DNA from: Hormoscilla sp. GM7CHS1pb
Lineage (GTDB): Bacteria > Cyanobacteriota > Cyanobacteriia > Cyanobacteriales > Desertifilaceae
DNA: 64,000 bases
NCBI GenBank assembly: GCA_014323675.1
Contig: JACONN010000002.1
Coordinates: 1,718,001-1,782,000 of the forward strand
Direction of reading: 5' to 3'
The notes below the pieces were generated by a model. It saw only the letters and a program-made list of their open reading frames with translations, did no database searches and was not told the DNA's origin. A program made the position numbers and the translations under genes. Of this stretch, positions 8,788 to 17,670 are shown one piece after another; position 1 is the stretch's first letter, and each line of letters begins with the position of its first letter.

Positions 8788-10428
8788 ATGATTGAAGTCC
8801 TGCTTTCTGTGGAAAATCTTCGAGTCGCTTATCCCCAACTTCACGGAACACATAGTTGGGCGGTGGATGATGTCTCTTTCACTCTCAAACCTGGAGAAAG
8901 ATTGGGTTTGGTGGGAGAATCGGGTTGTGGTAAGTCTACTCTGGGACGTGCGGTGATGCGACTTTTACCAACTGGTTCTCGCCTGGAAGGACGGGTAACT
9001 TTTGCGGGTGACTCGGTGTTTGACCTTTCTCCAAAACAGTTGCGCCGCTTTCGCGGAGAAGCGGTGGCCCTGGTGTTTCAAGACCCGATGACTCGTCTGG
9101 ATCCCTTGATGACGATCGGGGACCATTGTCTGGAAACTCTGCGATCGCACGAACCCCAACTTTCCCGCCGTCAAGCAAAGCAAAGAGCAATTTATACTTT
9201 AGAAGCGGTAAATATTCCTGCCGATCGCTGGGGACAGTATCCTCACGAGTTTAGCGGTGGCATGCGACAGCGGGTGGCGATCGCCCTAGCGCTGGTGCTG
9301 AACCCAAAACTAATTGTCGCCGACGAACCTACTACTAGCTTGGATGTGACGGTAGCGGCACAAATTCTCCAGGAACTGACGCGCCTCTGTCAAGAACGGG
9401 AAATGGCGCTGCTGTTAATTTCCCACGATCTGGCAACGATCGGAGAGTATTGCGATCGCATTGCGGTCATGTATGGCGGTCAGATCGTGGAAATGGGCAG
9501 CACTTCTCGAGTGCTGCAACATCCCGAACATGACTATACCCGATCCCTCTTGGCAGCTGCACTCCACATTCAAGCCGTCTCCGATAGAATCTCAGAAGTC
9601 AAAACTGACAATTCGCCCCTACTGCGGATTAACGAATTACAGCAGCATTATACCTTGGAGGGCAATTTTGTCGAACAGCTATTTAGAAAAAACACTCCTG
9701 TAATTAAAGCAGTGGATGGAGTCAGCTTAGAATTATATCCTGGGGAGATTCTGGGATTAGTCGGAGAATCTGGTTGCGGCAAAAGTACCCTATCTCGCAG
9801 CATTTTACAGCTTGTTCGCCCCACAGGTGGCAAGGTCGAGTTTCTTGGAGTTAATTTAACGAAAGCTTCACCTCGCAGTCTGCGGGGGTGGCGCAGACAA
9901 ATGCAAATGGTATTTCAAGACCCCCATGCTTGTCTAAATCCCTTGATGACCGTGGGACAAAGTATAGCAGACCCACTGTTTATCCACAAGTTGGCTACCC
10001 CTGCTGAGGCCAAAGCACGAGTAATATCCATGTTAGAAAGAGTCGGGTTAACTCCAACTGCTGATTATCATAGATATCCCGGTGAGTTGTCTGGAGGACA
10101 GCAGCAACGAGTCGCGATCGCCCGGGCTTTAATTACCCGTCCGCAACTGCTGATCTGCGACGAACCTGTCAGCATGCTAGATGCCAGCGTCCAGTCCCAA
10201 GTGCTAGATTTGATGTTAGAACTAAAACGAGATTTTGACCTTACTTATCTGTTTATTACTCACGACCTCTGGGTGGCCAGGTTTCTGTGCGATCGCATTG
10301 CCGTGATGAACCAAGGTAAGATTGTCGAACTCGGTTCCACTCACGATATCTTTACCAACCCTCAGCACCCTTACACTCAAACTCTGTTGCAAGCTGCTCC
10401 TTTACTTGCGAATATTGTCAATTGTTGA
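8788..10428 (+). CDS. Fused two-domain peptide/nickel-type ABC transporter ATPase
   Basis: One 546-residue chain carries two complete ABC ATPase domains of the Dpp/Opp type, like DppD joined to DppF (YejF/GsiA layout). Domain 1 has Walker [12 protein letters not shown] (about residue 45), signature [12 protein letters not shown] (about 155) and Walker [13 protein letters not shown]. Domain 2 has [11 protein letters not shown] (about 326), [12 protein letters not shown] (about 434) and [12 protein letters not shown]. Each ends in the oligopeptide-transporter tail ([22 protein letters not shown]). It would power import of peptides or similar solutes. The permease and binding-protein genes are not in the neighbourhood, so the substrate is unknown. 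No lesion seen. Confidence 0.93.
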   Translation: MIEVLLSVENLRVAYPQLHGTHSWAVDDVSFTLKPGERLGLVGESGCGKSTLGRAVMRLLPTGSRLEGRVTFAGDSVFDLSPKQLRRFRGEAVALVFQDPMTRLDPLMTIGDHCLETLRSHEPQLSRRQAKQRAIYTLEAVNIPADRWGQYPHEFSGGMRQRVAIALALVLNPKLIVADEPTTSLDVTVAAQILQELTRLCQEREMALLLISHDLATIGEYCDRIAVMYGGQIVEMGSTSRVLQHPEHDYTRSLLAAALHIQAVSDRISEVKTDNSPLLRINELQQHYTLEGNFVEQLFRKNTPVIKAVDGVSLELYPGEILGLVGESGCGKSTLSRSILQLVRPTGGKVEFLGVNLTKASPRSLRGWRRQMQMVFQDPHACLNPLMTVGQSIADPLFIHKLATPAEAKARVISMLERVGLTPTADYHRYPGELSGGQQQRVAIARALITRPQLLICDEPVSMLDASVQSQVLDLMLELKRDFDLTYLFITHDLWVARFLCDRIAVMNQGKIVELGSTHDIFTNPQHPYTQTLLQAAPLLANIVNC

Positions 10429-10451
10429 TTGTTAATTGTTGCGAATTGTAA

Positions 10452-10935
10452 CTAACTATGATTAGCCATTAGCAAAATTGCAAAATTAATCGACCATCCC
10501 ATGGTCGTTTCCTCTTGGAAACGAGTGAGGGATACGGCTTCAATTCTCTCAATTATCTCTTTTTTCTTATGAAAACTAGCGTTATCTAAAACTATCACAA
10601 TTTTGGGTCCATCTTTCTCAAAATCCTCGATCTTTTTCTCCTGGCCAGCCCATTCATGTTTAACTTCGTCATAAAAATTTTTGAGAACCAAATAAAAATT
10701 ATCGCCATCACTTTTGGGCAAAAATTCAACTCTTCTCTTTTTGTCCAATTGCCAAATTCATACCCCAGTTCCTCCGGCTCTTTTTCTATAACTTCAAGCA
10801 GTAAATTAATATATTGCATGGCTGGCGCCACGCTGCGCGATCGGTCGCTTTGCGATAGTTACCTTCCATTCTTATATCATTAAAACTATCCAAGTTATCT
10901 GGATCGCCGTGAAGACACCAAAAAGCTACTTTTCG
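10452..10935 (-). pseudogene. IS630-family transposase remnant
   Basis: Reading the minus strand, pieces of one IS630 DDE transposase appear in different frames: DSFNDIRMEGNYRKATD, then YINLLLEVIEKEPEELGYEFGNWT, then KKRRVEFLPKSDGDNFYLVLKNFYDEVKHEW and finally GPKIVIVLDNASFHKKKEIIERIEA, which contains the second catalytic Asp. The region between GNWT and KKRRVEF is deleted and the third acidic motif is missing. A copy of the GGCTGGCGCC repeat (10818-10840) sits exactly between KATD and YINLL, so it entered the transposase sequence. The element is dead; no clean terminal repeats were found. Confidence 0.75.
10818..10840 (+). repeat. GGCTGGCGCC-family repeat inside the IS630 remnant
   Basis: Exact copy of the family core (GGCTGGCGCCACGCTGCGCG, preceded by AT and followed by A). 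It interrupts the degenerate transposase between two segments that are adjacent in IS630 proteins. Confidence 0.85.
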
Positions 10936-11055
10936 CTTGCAACAACCGGTGAATTATGCAATTTTCTGTTGAGTTTTACCATCATTTTGTAATAATTTTA
11001 TCAGAATGGGCCTGATACCTGGTGGGTCTGATACCTGGTGGGTAGTAGATAGTGT

Positions 11056-11158
11056 AATTGCTGAACTTTTCGCTATAGGCTGGCACCTTTATAGACTTCC
11101 GCAATTGCTGAACTTTTCGCTATAGGCTGGCACCTTTATAGACTTCCGCAATTGCTGA
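11056..11158 (+). repeat. 47-bp tandem duplication
   Basis: A 47-base unit starting AATTGCTGAACTTTTCGCTA and ending ACTTCCGC is present at 11056-11102 and 11103-11149, with the start of a third copy at 11150-11158. Just upstream (11010-11041) is a smaller direct repeat of TGATACCTGGTGGG. The whole 10936-11426 stretch is non-coding as far as I can see; it holds these repeats and the GC-rich repeat at 11297. Confidence 0.85.
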
Positions 11159-11296
11159 AAAATTTTTCGATCAGCTCACACAATCCTCACAATTATTCCC
11201 TAAGCTAGAATTGTAGCCAGATAAGTTATCGGTTGTATTTGCTGTTGATGGAGCAATATCCGCCATCAACTATGACAGTCAACCCCGCAACTGGCT

Positions 11297-11359
11297 ATGG
11301 CTGGCGCCACGCTGCGCGATGGGGATACGCGCAGCGGAGGGGCCCGGAGCGTGTGCTAA
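11297..11359 (+). repeat. Adjacent GC-rich dispersed repeats
   Basis: At 11297-11319 there is an exact GGCTGGCGCCACGCTGCGCG copy, followed directly (about 11327-11357) by a second family, CGCGCAGCGGAGGGGCCCGG plus AGCGTGTGC. The second family recurs at 37175-37204 and 59700-59728, and in a shorter form at 14713 and 14782. Confidence 0.75.
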
Positions 11360-11426
11360 CTGCGATCGTCCTGGGACAGTGGTCCAGGATACAGTGAATA
11401 ACTGCTAAATAAAGGAGAATAGAAGC

Positions 11427-11720
11427 ATGAGTCAAACAATTTTGCTAATAGAAGATGATGAGATGCTGCGTGATAATTTTTGCGAACTGCTAGAAATAGA
11501 AGAGTTTAATGTCATTGGTGCTGATCGCGCAGCGTGGCGCCAGCCATAGATGGCTTGATTGGCTTCCAGTTAGCAAAAGATATACAGCCAGATCTGATCC
11601 TGTGTGACATTAATATGCCTAAGGTAAATGGCTATGGTGTGCTCCAGAAAATTCGCGAAGAAGCGACTACAGCAAATACCCCTTTCATTTTTCTGACATC
11701 TGAATCAGACCCGAAAAATA
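11427..11720 (+). pseudogene. Response-regulator receiver domain broken by a dispersed repeat
   Basis: ATG 11427 after AAAGGAG opens a typical receiver domain: MSQTILLIEDDEMLRDNFCELLEIEEFNVIGA, with the acidic pair EDD. At 11525-11547 an inverted copy of the GGCTGGCGCC repeat is inserted; it shifts the frame and creates a TAG. The domain resumes in another frame as DGLIGFQLAKDIQPDLILCDINMPKVNGYGVLQKIREEATTANTPFIFLTSESDPK, with the phospho-acceptor Asp in LILCDINMP. The segment after SESDPK, with the conserved lysine side and output domain, is replaced by two more repeat copies. It cannot make a working regulator. Confidence 0.85.
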
Positions 11721-11766
11721 ATGGCTGGCGCCACGCTGCGCGAATGGCTGGCGCCACGCTGCGCGA
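11721..11766 (+). repeat. Tandem pair of GGCTGGCGCC-family repeats
   Basis: Two exact 23-base units (11721-11743 and 11744-11766) directly abut, then ACGG follows. The same pair layout ending GAACGG occurs at 12702-12751 and, with altered cores, at 15057-15106 and 17757-17804. In frame it reads MAGATLRE. Here it joins a receiver-domain fragment to a DUF1830 fragment. Confidence 0.9.
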
Positions 11767-12010
11767 ACGGATCGCCAATATTCCCAATTGGTATTTTGAG
11801 CGAGTGGTTTTTCCCAAAGAGCGCTTGTTGTTTGCAGCACCGCCAACAGCTAAGCTAGAAATTCATCAGCACAACCAGGATGGGACAACTCTATCAGATA
11901 TTATTCCCTGCAAGTACTTGCTTGTTGATGAAGTCAGCCATAATAATAGGGCGATCGAGTTATGCAGTTCTCCTGCTTGGGAGCGGGTTGGCGATCGCCA
12001 GACCGCTTAA
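11764..12010 (+). pseudogene. DUF1830 fragment fused behind the receiver-domain remnant
   Basis: Downstream of the tandem repeat the same open frame continues as IANIPNWYFERVVFPKERLLFAAPPTAKLEIH...TLSDIIPCKYLLVDE. This matches the C-terminal two thirds of the small cyanobacterial DUF1830 family. The normal N-terminus (cysteine- and tyrosine-containing) is missing, and the last ~25 residues (SHNNRAIELCSSPAWERVGDRQTA) are not DUF1830-like. It looks like a remnant created by recombination at the dispersed repeats. Function of DUF1830 is unknown. Confidence 0.65.
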
Positions 12011-12084
12011 AAATTGCCTAATGGGAATAAAGAGGAAGGAAAAGAAGCATGTTTCATTAATTTGATAGCAAAGGCGAACAGTAT

Positions 12085-12309
12085 GTGGAATCAACGCAGT
12101 CTCAATCAGCAGAATGGATAGAAATAAAGACTGAATTTCCCCAAGGTATCTACTACTTTGGACCATTTGCCAGATTCAAGGAAGCTCAAGTTGAACTGCC
12201 AGGTTACATTGAGTATTTAGAACGGTGCGAAAATCACGGCTTTCCAAATCAAGAAATGTCAGCCCAAGGAGTTAACAATTGTAGCGGAATAATTCAGAAT
12301 AATTGCTAG
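12085..12309 (+). CDS. DUF1816-domain small protein
   Basis: A 74-residue reading frame from GTG 12085. Its core WIEIKTEFPQGIYYFGPFARFKEAQVELPGYIEYLE resembles the DUF1816 family (W-V-E-I...YYFGPF...A...PGYIEDLE), small cyanobacterial proteins sometimes found with phycobilisome genes. The usual N-terminal extension is missing, and an in-frame TAA occurs at 12058-12060, so this may be the 3' part of a decayed gene. It sits amid remnants. Moderate confidence that it is expressed. Confidence 0.5.
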   Translation: MESTQSQSAEWIEIKTEFPQGIYYFGPFARFKEAQVELPGYIEYLERCENHGFPNQEMSAQGVNNCSGIIQNNC

Positions 12310-12819
12310 AGTGTCGATCGAAAAACCGGGGTTCTTTTGGGGTAAATGTCGATATTTCGTCGCTCACCTCACGAGAAACCCGGAATAGCCAATACTCTCA
12401 ATGCAGTTCGCAGTTCGCAGTTCGCAGTTATCAGATTTCCAGATAACATCAACCAACGAGCGGGCAATACTTTCAGGATCTGATTTGTAGCACTGTATAT
12501 GGATAAAATTATGACAGCCCGATAATTTATAGCTTAACCGAGAGGTATTGCCAATACTCTATGTTCTAGATCGTCGGTCCATTAATAATACTTGACAAAT
12601 TATAAGATATGTGCAGAACACGAAAAATTAATAACATTTTATCATCGCCCCCTCACTCCCTCATCATTTTACCCAAAATTTATTCTACTGGACCGACGCT
12701 CATGGCTGGCGCCACGCTGCGCTCATGGCTGGCGCCACGCTGCGCGAACGGAGGGTTAAGAGTTCAGAATGAAAAACAGAGAAGGACTAAAGTCCTTACT
12801 ACAAACGGGGAAGGGGTTG
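12310..12819 (+). other. Non-coding stretch with small repeats
   Basis: Contains CAGTTCG repeated several times (12401-12428), a possible hairpin between AACCGGGGTT (12330s) and GAAACCCGG (12373s), the tandem GC-rich repeat at 12702-12747, and a palindrome AAGGACTAAAGTCCTT at 12783-12798. The same palindrome recurs near 49729. I find no gene here. Confidence 0.5.
12702..12747 (+). repeat. Tandem pair of GGCTGGCGCC-family repeats
   Basis: Copies at 12702-12722 and 12725-12747, separated by TC instead of A, and ending GAACGG like the pairs at 11721 and 17757. It lies just outside the 3' end of the group II intron. Confidence 0.85.
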
Positions 12820-13387
12820 GGGTCGAACTGGGAGTCGCCTCCCAATCCTCCCTTTCAGAACCGGACTTGCAACTTTCACCGCATCCGGCTCCTGGGTAAC
12901 AGGCCTTTTCGGGTAGCTTCTGGGGTTTCCCTCCCTTCTGCCTCATGTCCGTTCCTTTCGCTCTACAACCGGTTTACCTCGTTTCTCCAGACGATTGGTC
13001 GTGATTTTAGGTGGATTCCTTACGCCGGGTTTATTGTCAGTGCTTGTTGGTCGGTAAGTTACCCGCCAACGACCTATATCCTTCCCCTTTTGGGGCCAGT
13101 GTGCTAGCCTTATTCCACTGGCTTAAAGTAACGACGCTGCAAATCTTTGCTTTATGCTCACCATGACCACTTGCTCGACGTTGACCAGTTTAGGCTACCA
13201 GCCAGAGCGCCTTTCTATCCCGCTTTACGGATTGATGCCATCGCTACCGTAGGGATAGTGCTTTAACCCCTGCACCTGGGGAGGTGGGCTTGCACCACCA
13301 TCATCTGAAAATTGTCAGGACTAATGAAATCCTGCCACCGGTCCCTCACCAGCCTATCGCCGGTGATTTACGGTAAACGAATCGCAC
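12820..13387 (-). mobile_element. ORF-less group II intron
   Basis: On the minus strand the sequence starts with GTGCGATTCG at 13387, the group II 5' consensus GTGYG. Downstream is a long structured region (for example CTAAACTGGTCAACGTCGAG). Domain V is at 12893-12859: GAGCCGGATGCGG, GTGAAAG, then CCGGTTC, with the catalytic AGC triad and GAAA-type tetraloop. A domain VI hairpin follows (TGGGAG-GCGA-CTCCCA, near 12845-12828). The 3' boundary is approximate. No reverse transcriptase/maturase frame lies between domains I-III and V, so it needs a maturase in trans. It begins 15 bases past the stop of the PEP-synthase-like gene, same strand. Confidence 0.85.
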
Positions 13388-13401
13388 AACTTTAGTCTTT
13401 A

Positions 13402-15960
13402 TTATAAACGACGAGCAGCTTCTAGTAGGAGGCGTTGTTCCGCACGGGCGATCGCCTGCTGGGTACGATCGACGGCATTAATATCTACAGAAATGGAGGT
13501 GATACCCCAGCGCACTAAAGCATCTATTAATTCGGGATACATCGCCAGTGCCTGACCGCAGATAGAACAAGGAATTCCAGCTTGCCGTGCCATGGTAATT
13601 AACTGCTCGATCGCCCCCATGACAGCGGGATGACTAGCATTAAGATTACTTGCCAGGGGACCTAAGTCCCGATCGACCCCCAGCAACAGCTGAGTCAAAT
13701 CATTGGTGCCAATAGCAATTCCCTGGACTCCAGCAGAAACATATTCGGGCAACAAAAATAAGATAGAAGGCACCTCGGCCATGATCCAGACTTGTAGAGA
13801 AGTGAAAGCCAAGGTCTCTACCCGACGGCGACAAAAGGAAAACTCTTCTACCCTGCGCACAAAGGGCAAAATTAAGTTAACATTGGTTAAACCCTCCTGG
13901 TGTAACCTGGCCAAAGCAGCTAGTTCCAGATCGAATAAAGTCGGATCTAGCTGATAGCTGAGAGTCCCTCGCAAACCTAATTCGTTTCTATCGCTGTCAG
14001 ACCGCAAATCAAAAGAGCGATAAAATACCGGTCGGGGGGCAAAGGTAGCCGCAAACTCCCGCAGGATCTGATGCCATCCATCGATCAACTCGGCCCCGCG
14101 CCCCTGCTGCAACCACCACCTGGGATGCTTGCCTTCTAGCACCTCTGGGGCCATTAGTTCCGATCGCAATAATCCTACCCCATCCACGGGCAGGTCTTTG
14201 GCCCGTTCCAGAGAACTGGGTTGAGACAGGTTGACTAGCAGTTGCGTGGCAATGGGGTCTGGAAAGTGCTTGTGTTCTTCTTTGCTTACCTGTTCTCCCG
14301 CCACAAAGTTGTCTCGTGACTCAACCTGATAAACTTCACCTTTGTTGCCATCGATCAGTAATCTGGCCCCAGCTGGAATTACTTGCGTGGCATTACTGAC
14401 ACCGAGAATGGCTGGGATACCCAATTCTCTGGCAACGATCGCCCCATGGCTAGTCAGTCCTCCCTGTTCGGCGATCGCCCCAGCAGCAAGTTTGAGTAGA
14501 GGCAAGTAATCAGTAGTGATTGCCTGCAGTACTAAAATAGTACCCCCCGGGACTGGCTCTCCGGGGTGGGAAAGCACCGTCGCAGGAGCGATCGCGCGTC
14601 CGGCCGCTGCGGCCAGTCCTCTGAGGACTAACGTAGGAGATTTCTGATTATCCATTAGTTGAGGTTTGGGACTAGAGGGTGGGAGTACAGGCGATGTCTG
14701 AGGGGTTTTTGCAGCGGAGGGGTCCCTGCGCGTGCGCTCCTTTGTTTTTTCGCGGTCCCTATACGAACTTCTGATCTGGCTCCAGCGGAGGGGTCCCTGC
14801 GCGTGCACTCTGGGAATTGCTTGCGTCAGCACAAGTTGCGGGTCGTTACCTGGTGCGAGTGAAGCCTGGACCGTCCATTCTAAAGTAAATCTAGGACTAA
14901 AGTCTGCTGCTATTCTAGTTGCGAGAGCAATTAGCTGTTGCAGGTAAGTTTGGTCTAGGGAATTGGTTGCGATTAGTTCCTCGCTGACTGTATAGCTTTG
15001 TAAAGGCGATGTCTGAGGGCTTTTGTTCTGGCCTCTCTGATAACTTCTGGTCTGGCATGGCTGGCCCCCACGGGGGCGAATGGCTGCCCCCACGGGGGCG
15101 CGAACGGGATGCGCTCGATTTTTCCGGAACGGTAGACATCGAAGTCGGGCTATCATGGTCGGAAACTAAGTGATAGGCAATGCTTTTTTGACCGGGTACC
15201 TGATCTCGGATCTCGCCAGTGGACGCCTCCACTTCCCAGTAGTCTGGGATGACTTCTCCTTTTACCAGGGACATTCCTAACCCCCAAGTCCCTGGATGCT
15301 CCAGATCCGGTTGGCCCTTAAGACCCCAGAGGAGATCGCATTCTGGATCGGTTGCACCAAGATCGCCCAGTTAATCTGTACGATGCTAATACCTCTACGC
15401 TGCCAGAAAAACAAGCTGCGGGCTCTAAATAACTCCGCCCAGGCGAGTTTCAGGGTGCGGGCGATCGCATCATTATCGGTCCTGCTGACATGAGATTGCC
15501 AAAGTCCAGCAACAGTTACAATTGCGGAAGTATATCTGGTCATGGCTGCCCCCACGGGGGGCGATCCGGGTGTTCTTCCGGGCGGGCTGCAGGGTGGGGT
15601 GTTTGCCTCGCCACTGAGAGACTTGACATGGACAGAAGGGCGAAAAATTACTGTGGGAACTTGCAACTGTTCAATCCCGAGAGAAAGGGTTGCCAACCAT
15701 TCTGGGGGTAGGGTGGCGTCCGCAAGCAGCTGACGTCTCCGTCTGGCTTCTGCTTGCAGTTGGCGGGGGTTATCCACTCTCAAGGCTGCATATTCTAACC
15801 CGTCTTGAGTTTCCAGAAACTGCCGCCAGAGTCCGCTGTGTACCACCAACCCCGGGACTACCGGATAGCCACGCTGCATTAATTGGCTCAGGTAAAAGGC
15901 TTTATTCCCTACCAGGGCCCGGTCCGTTGGTTGAATTTTCTCTAGCCAGTAAAGATCCAC
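13402..15960 (-). pseudogene. PEP synthase / pyruvate-dikinase-like gene with several lesions
   Basis: The start (ATG at 15960, MDLYWLEKIQPTDRALVGNKAFYLSQL) and end (stop 13402) belong to one protein of the PEP-utilising family. N-terminal PPDK-like part: DRALVGNKAFYLS and TWGLGMSLVKGEVIPDYW. Swivel domain: QGGLTSHGAIVARELGIPAILG with the phospho-His. C-terminal PEP-binding barrel: GVGLLRSELM, GIAIGTNDLTQLLLGVDRD and CSICGQA. The frame changes near 15300 (between VLRAN and LEHPGTWGLG) and again in the repeat-rich 15050-15120 segment. At least four repeat insertions are read inside it (15057-15107, 15541-15567, 14713-14739, 14782-14809) plus GATTTTTCCGGAACGGTA at 15117-15134. Multiple lesions argue for real decay. 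Confidence 0.8.
15057..15107 (+). repeat. Variant tandem repeat pair with a CCCCCACGGGGGC core
   Basis: ATGGCTGG-CCCCCACGGGGGC-GAATGGCTG-CCCCCACGGGGGC-GCGAACGG. The outer parts match the scaffold of the GGCTGGCGCC pairs at 11721 and 12702, but the core is a different palindrome. A single copy of this variant lies at 15541-15567. Both are inside the PEP-synthase-like pseudogene. Confidence 0.75.
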
Positions 15961-16002
15961 AGTTAAGATGTAAATAATCTCTCGTCAGCAGGAGTATGGA
16001 AG

Positions 16003-16722
16003 ATGGGTAGCCCGACTCAATGGGTAAAAAGCTTTTTGAATCTGTTTCTCAAGTCCAATTGTCCTCTGTGCGGGCGTCCAGCCGATCGGGAATTATGTCC
16101 ATCTTGCGAGCGATCGCTGCTGCGGTGCCAGTTTACCAACGAGCGATGTGCGAGGGGTAGCGCTCCCCGAGTACATCGCAGTCAATTTTGGGAAGGACAG
16201 CTGCCAGTATTTGTGTGGGGCCGATACGGCGGCCTGCTCAAGCAAGCAATCGCTGCCCTCAAATATGAAAATCAGCCCCAGCTAGCTCGTCCCCTCGGTA
16301 CTTGGCTAGCTGGGGCTTGGATGAAATCGCCCCATTCTCAGGTTAAACCAGTAGTTGTACCTATCCCCCTACACGCCGATAAGCGATTGGCACGCGGCTT
16401 CAACCAGGCAGAACTGCTGGCAGAAAGCTTTTGCCAATATACGGGTTTACCCTTGAACCGCCAAGGTTTAGAACGGGTGCGGGCGACGGAGGCCCTGTTT
16501 GGTTTGTCCCTTACTGAAAGACAACAAATTTTGGCTGACGCCTTGAGTGTGGGTAAAAGCTTAACTCAAAAGCGACCGCAACGGGTGCTGCTGCTAGACG
16601 ATATCTACACTACTGGTACTACTGTAGGCGAAGCCGCTCGTGTCCTGCGCCGTCAGGGAATTTCCGTCTATGGCGTAGTCGCGATCGCCACCACCAATAA
16701 ATCTCCCGGTAGTGGGTCATAA
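16003..16722 (+). CDS. comF: ComF-family phosphoribosyltransferase-like protein
   Basis: A 239-residue ComF/GntX family protein; family members are needed for natural DNA uptake, and cyanobacterial ComF has a role in competence and pili. N-terminal zinc-ribbon cysteines are visible (CPLCGRPADRELCPSCE, about residues 20-36). The C-terminal PRTase fold has VPIPLHADKRLARGFNQAELLA and the PRPP-binding loop VLLLDDIYTTGTT near residue 200. ATG 16003 follows GGAGTATGGAAG. A repeat-like run (CGAGGGGTAGCGCTCCCCGAG, 16151-16171) lies in the linker. The gene is divergent from the PEP-synthase-like gene, 42 bases away. Confidence 0.92.
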   Translation: MGSPTQWVKSFLNLFLKSNCPLCGRPADRELCPSCERSLLRCQFTNERCARGSAPRVHRSQFWEGQLPVFVWGRYGGLLKQAIAALKYENQPQLARPLGTWLAGAWMKSPHSQVKPVVVPIPLHADKRLARGFNQAELLAESFCQYTGLPLNRQGLERVRATEALFGLSLTERQQILADALSVGKSLTQKRPQRVLLLDDIYTTGTTVGEAARVLRRQGISVYGVVAIATTNKSPGSGS

Positions 16723-16798
16723 GTAGTGATTTTAGCCCCTGGAGCCTAGAGAGGGGGATATAACTTGTCCTGCGCGAGGGGGTGAAGAATGAAATTAT

Positions 16799-17670
16799 GG
16801 CGTTGCACATTTTCGGGATGATGGGTTATTGCAGATTATGATAATCTGCAATTTTACAGTCAGAATTTATGTATAGTATGATGTTTGTTTTCGACCTAGT
16901 CATAATATGTGTTATCATGGATAGTAAGGCGAAAGAATTAGCTAAAGGAGTCGAACATGAAATGTCCCAGATGTGGTTCTGAAAACATCAATAAAAATGG
17001 TCACAGACGCGGCAAACAGAATTTAATTTGTAAGGATTGTCGTCGCCAGTTTCTCGAACATTATTATCCGCGCGGTTATTCAGAAGATGTCAAGAAAAAT
17101 TGTTTGACAATGTACGTTAATGGCAATGGATTTCGAGGTATTGAAAGGATAACTGGTGTCAGCCATAATACTCAAATTGATTGGGTAAAACAGGCAGCTA
17201 AAGAATTACCGTCAATCCCTGAAAACTACGATATTCCGGAGGTTGCAGAAATTGACGAGTTGCATACTTATGTCAATGAAAAAAAGAATAAAAAGTGGCT
17301 ATGAACAGTCGTAAATCATTTCAAGCCAGGGATTATAACATGGGTATTAGGCGATCGTTCTGCAGAAACTTTTAAGCCTATGTGGGATATTAGAAAATGT
17401 TGGCAATGCTTTTTAGACGTTACTGATGGATGGCCTGTTTATCCAATGTTTATTGAATATATTGACCATATAGTCAGCAAAACCTACATGACCCGTGTTG
17501 AATGTGAAAATTGTCGATTAAGACATTATCTAGCTCGATTAAAAAGAAAAACATTATGTTACTCAAAGTCGGAAGAAATGTTGAGGCTTTCAATTAAGTT
17601 ATTATTGCACTATCGACGTTATAATTCTGTACCGGTACCTATTTAAATCATCCCGTAATTGTGCAACGCC
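16799..17670 (+). mobile_element. Complete IS1-family insertion sequence with target duplication
   Basis: Left end GGCGTTGCACATTTTCGGGA (16799 onward) and right end (complement GGCGTTGCACAATTACGGGA, ending 17670) are ~24-bp inverted repeats with 21 matches. GAAATTAT occurs directly outside both ends (16791-16798 and 17671-17678), an 8-bp target duplication. The element is 872 bp and carries one transposase gene. It is inserted in the GGKN-EIII codons of the P5C dehydrogenase remnant: joining the flanks reads VKNEIIIHESCDLD. Related ends occur at 43766-43789, 44153-44176 and 44276-44299. Confidence 0.92.
16957..17646 (+). pseudogene. IS1-family transposase with one in-frame stop
   Basis: ATG 16957 with AGGAG six bases upstream. 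The N-terminal zinc ribbon is CPRCGSENINKNGHRRGKQNLICKDCRRQF; a helix-turn-helix region follows (GFRGIERITGVSHNTQIDWVKQ). The DDE domain has EIDELHTYVNEKKNKKWL, then TGA at 17302, then TVVNHFKPGIITWVLGDRSAETFKPMWD and the C-terminal TRVECENCRLRHYLARLKRKTLCYSKSEEM. The frame is unchanged after the TGA, and homologues have Trp there (KWLWT), so a single TGG-to-TGA change explains it. Full length would be 229 residues, normal for the family. As read, the catalytic domain is cut. Confidence 0.9.

Noticed and set aside
12609..13107. Plus-strand frames over the group II intron
   Set aside because: The minus strand carries the intron core with domain V; the frames read structured RNA sequence and repeats.
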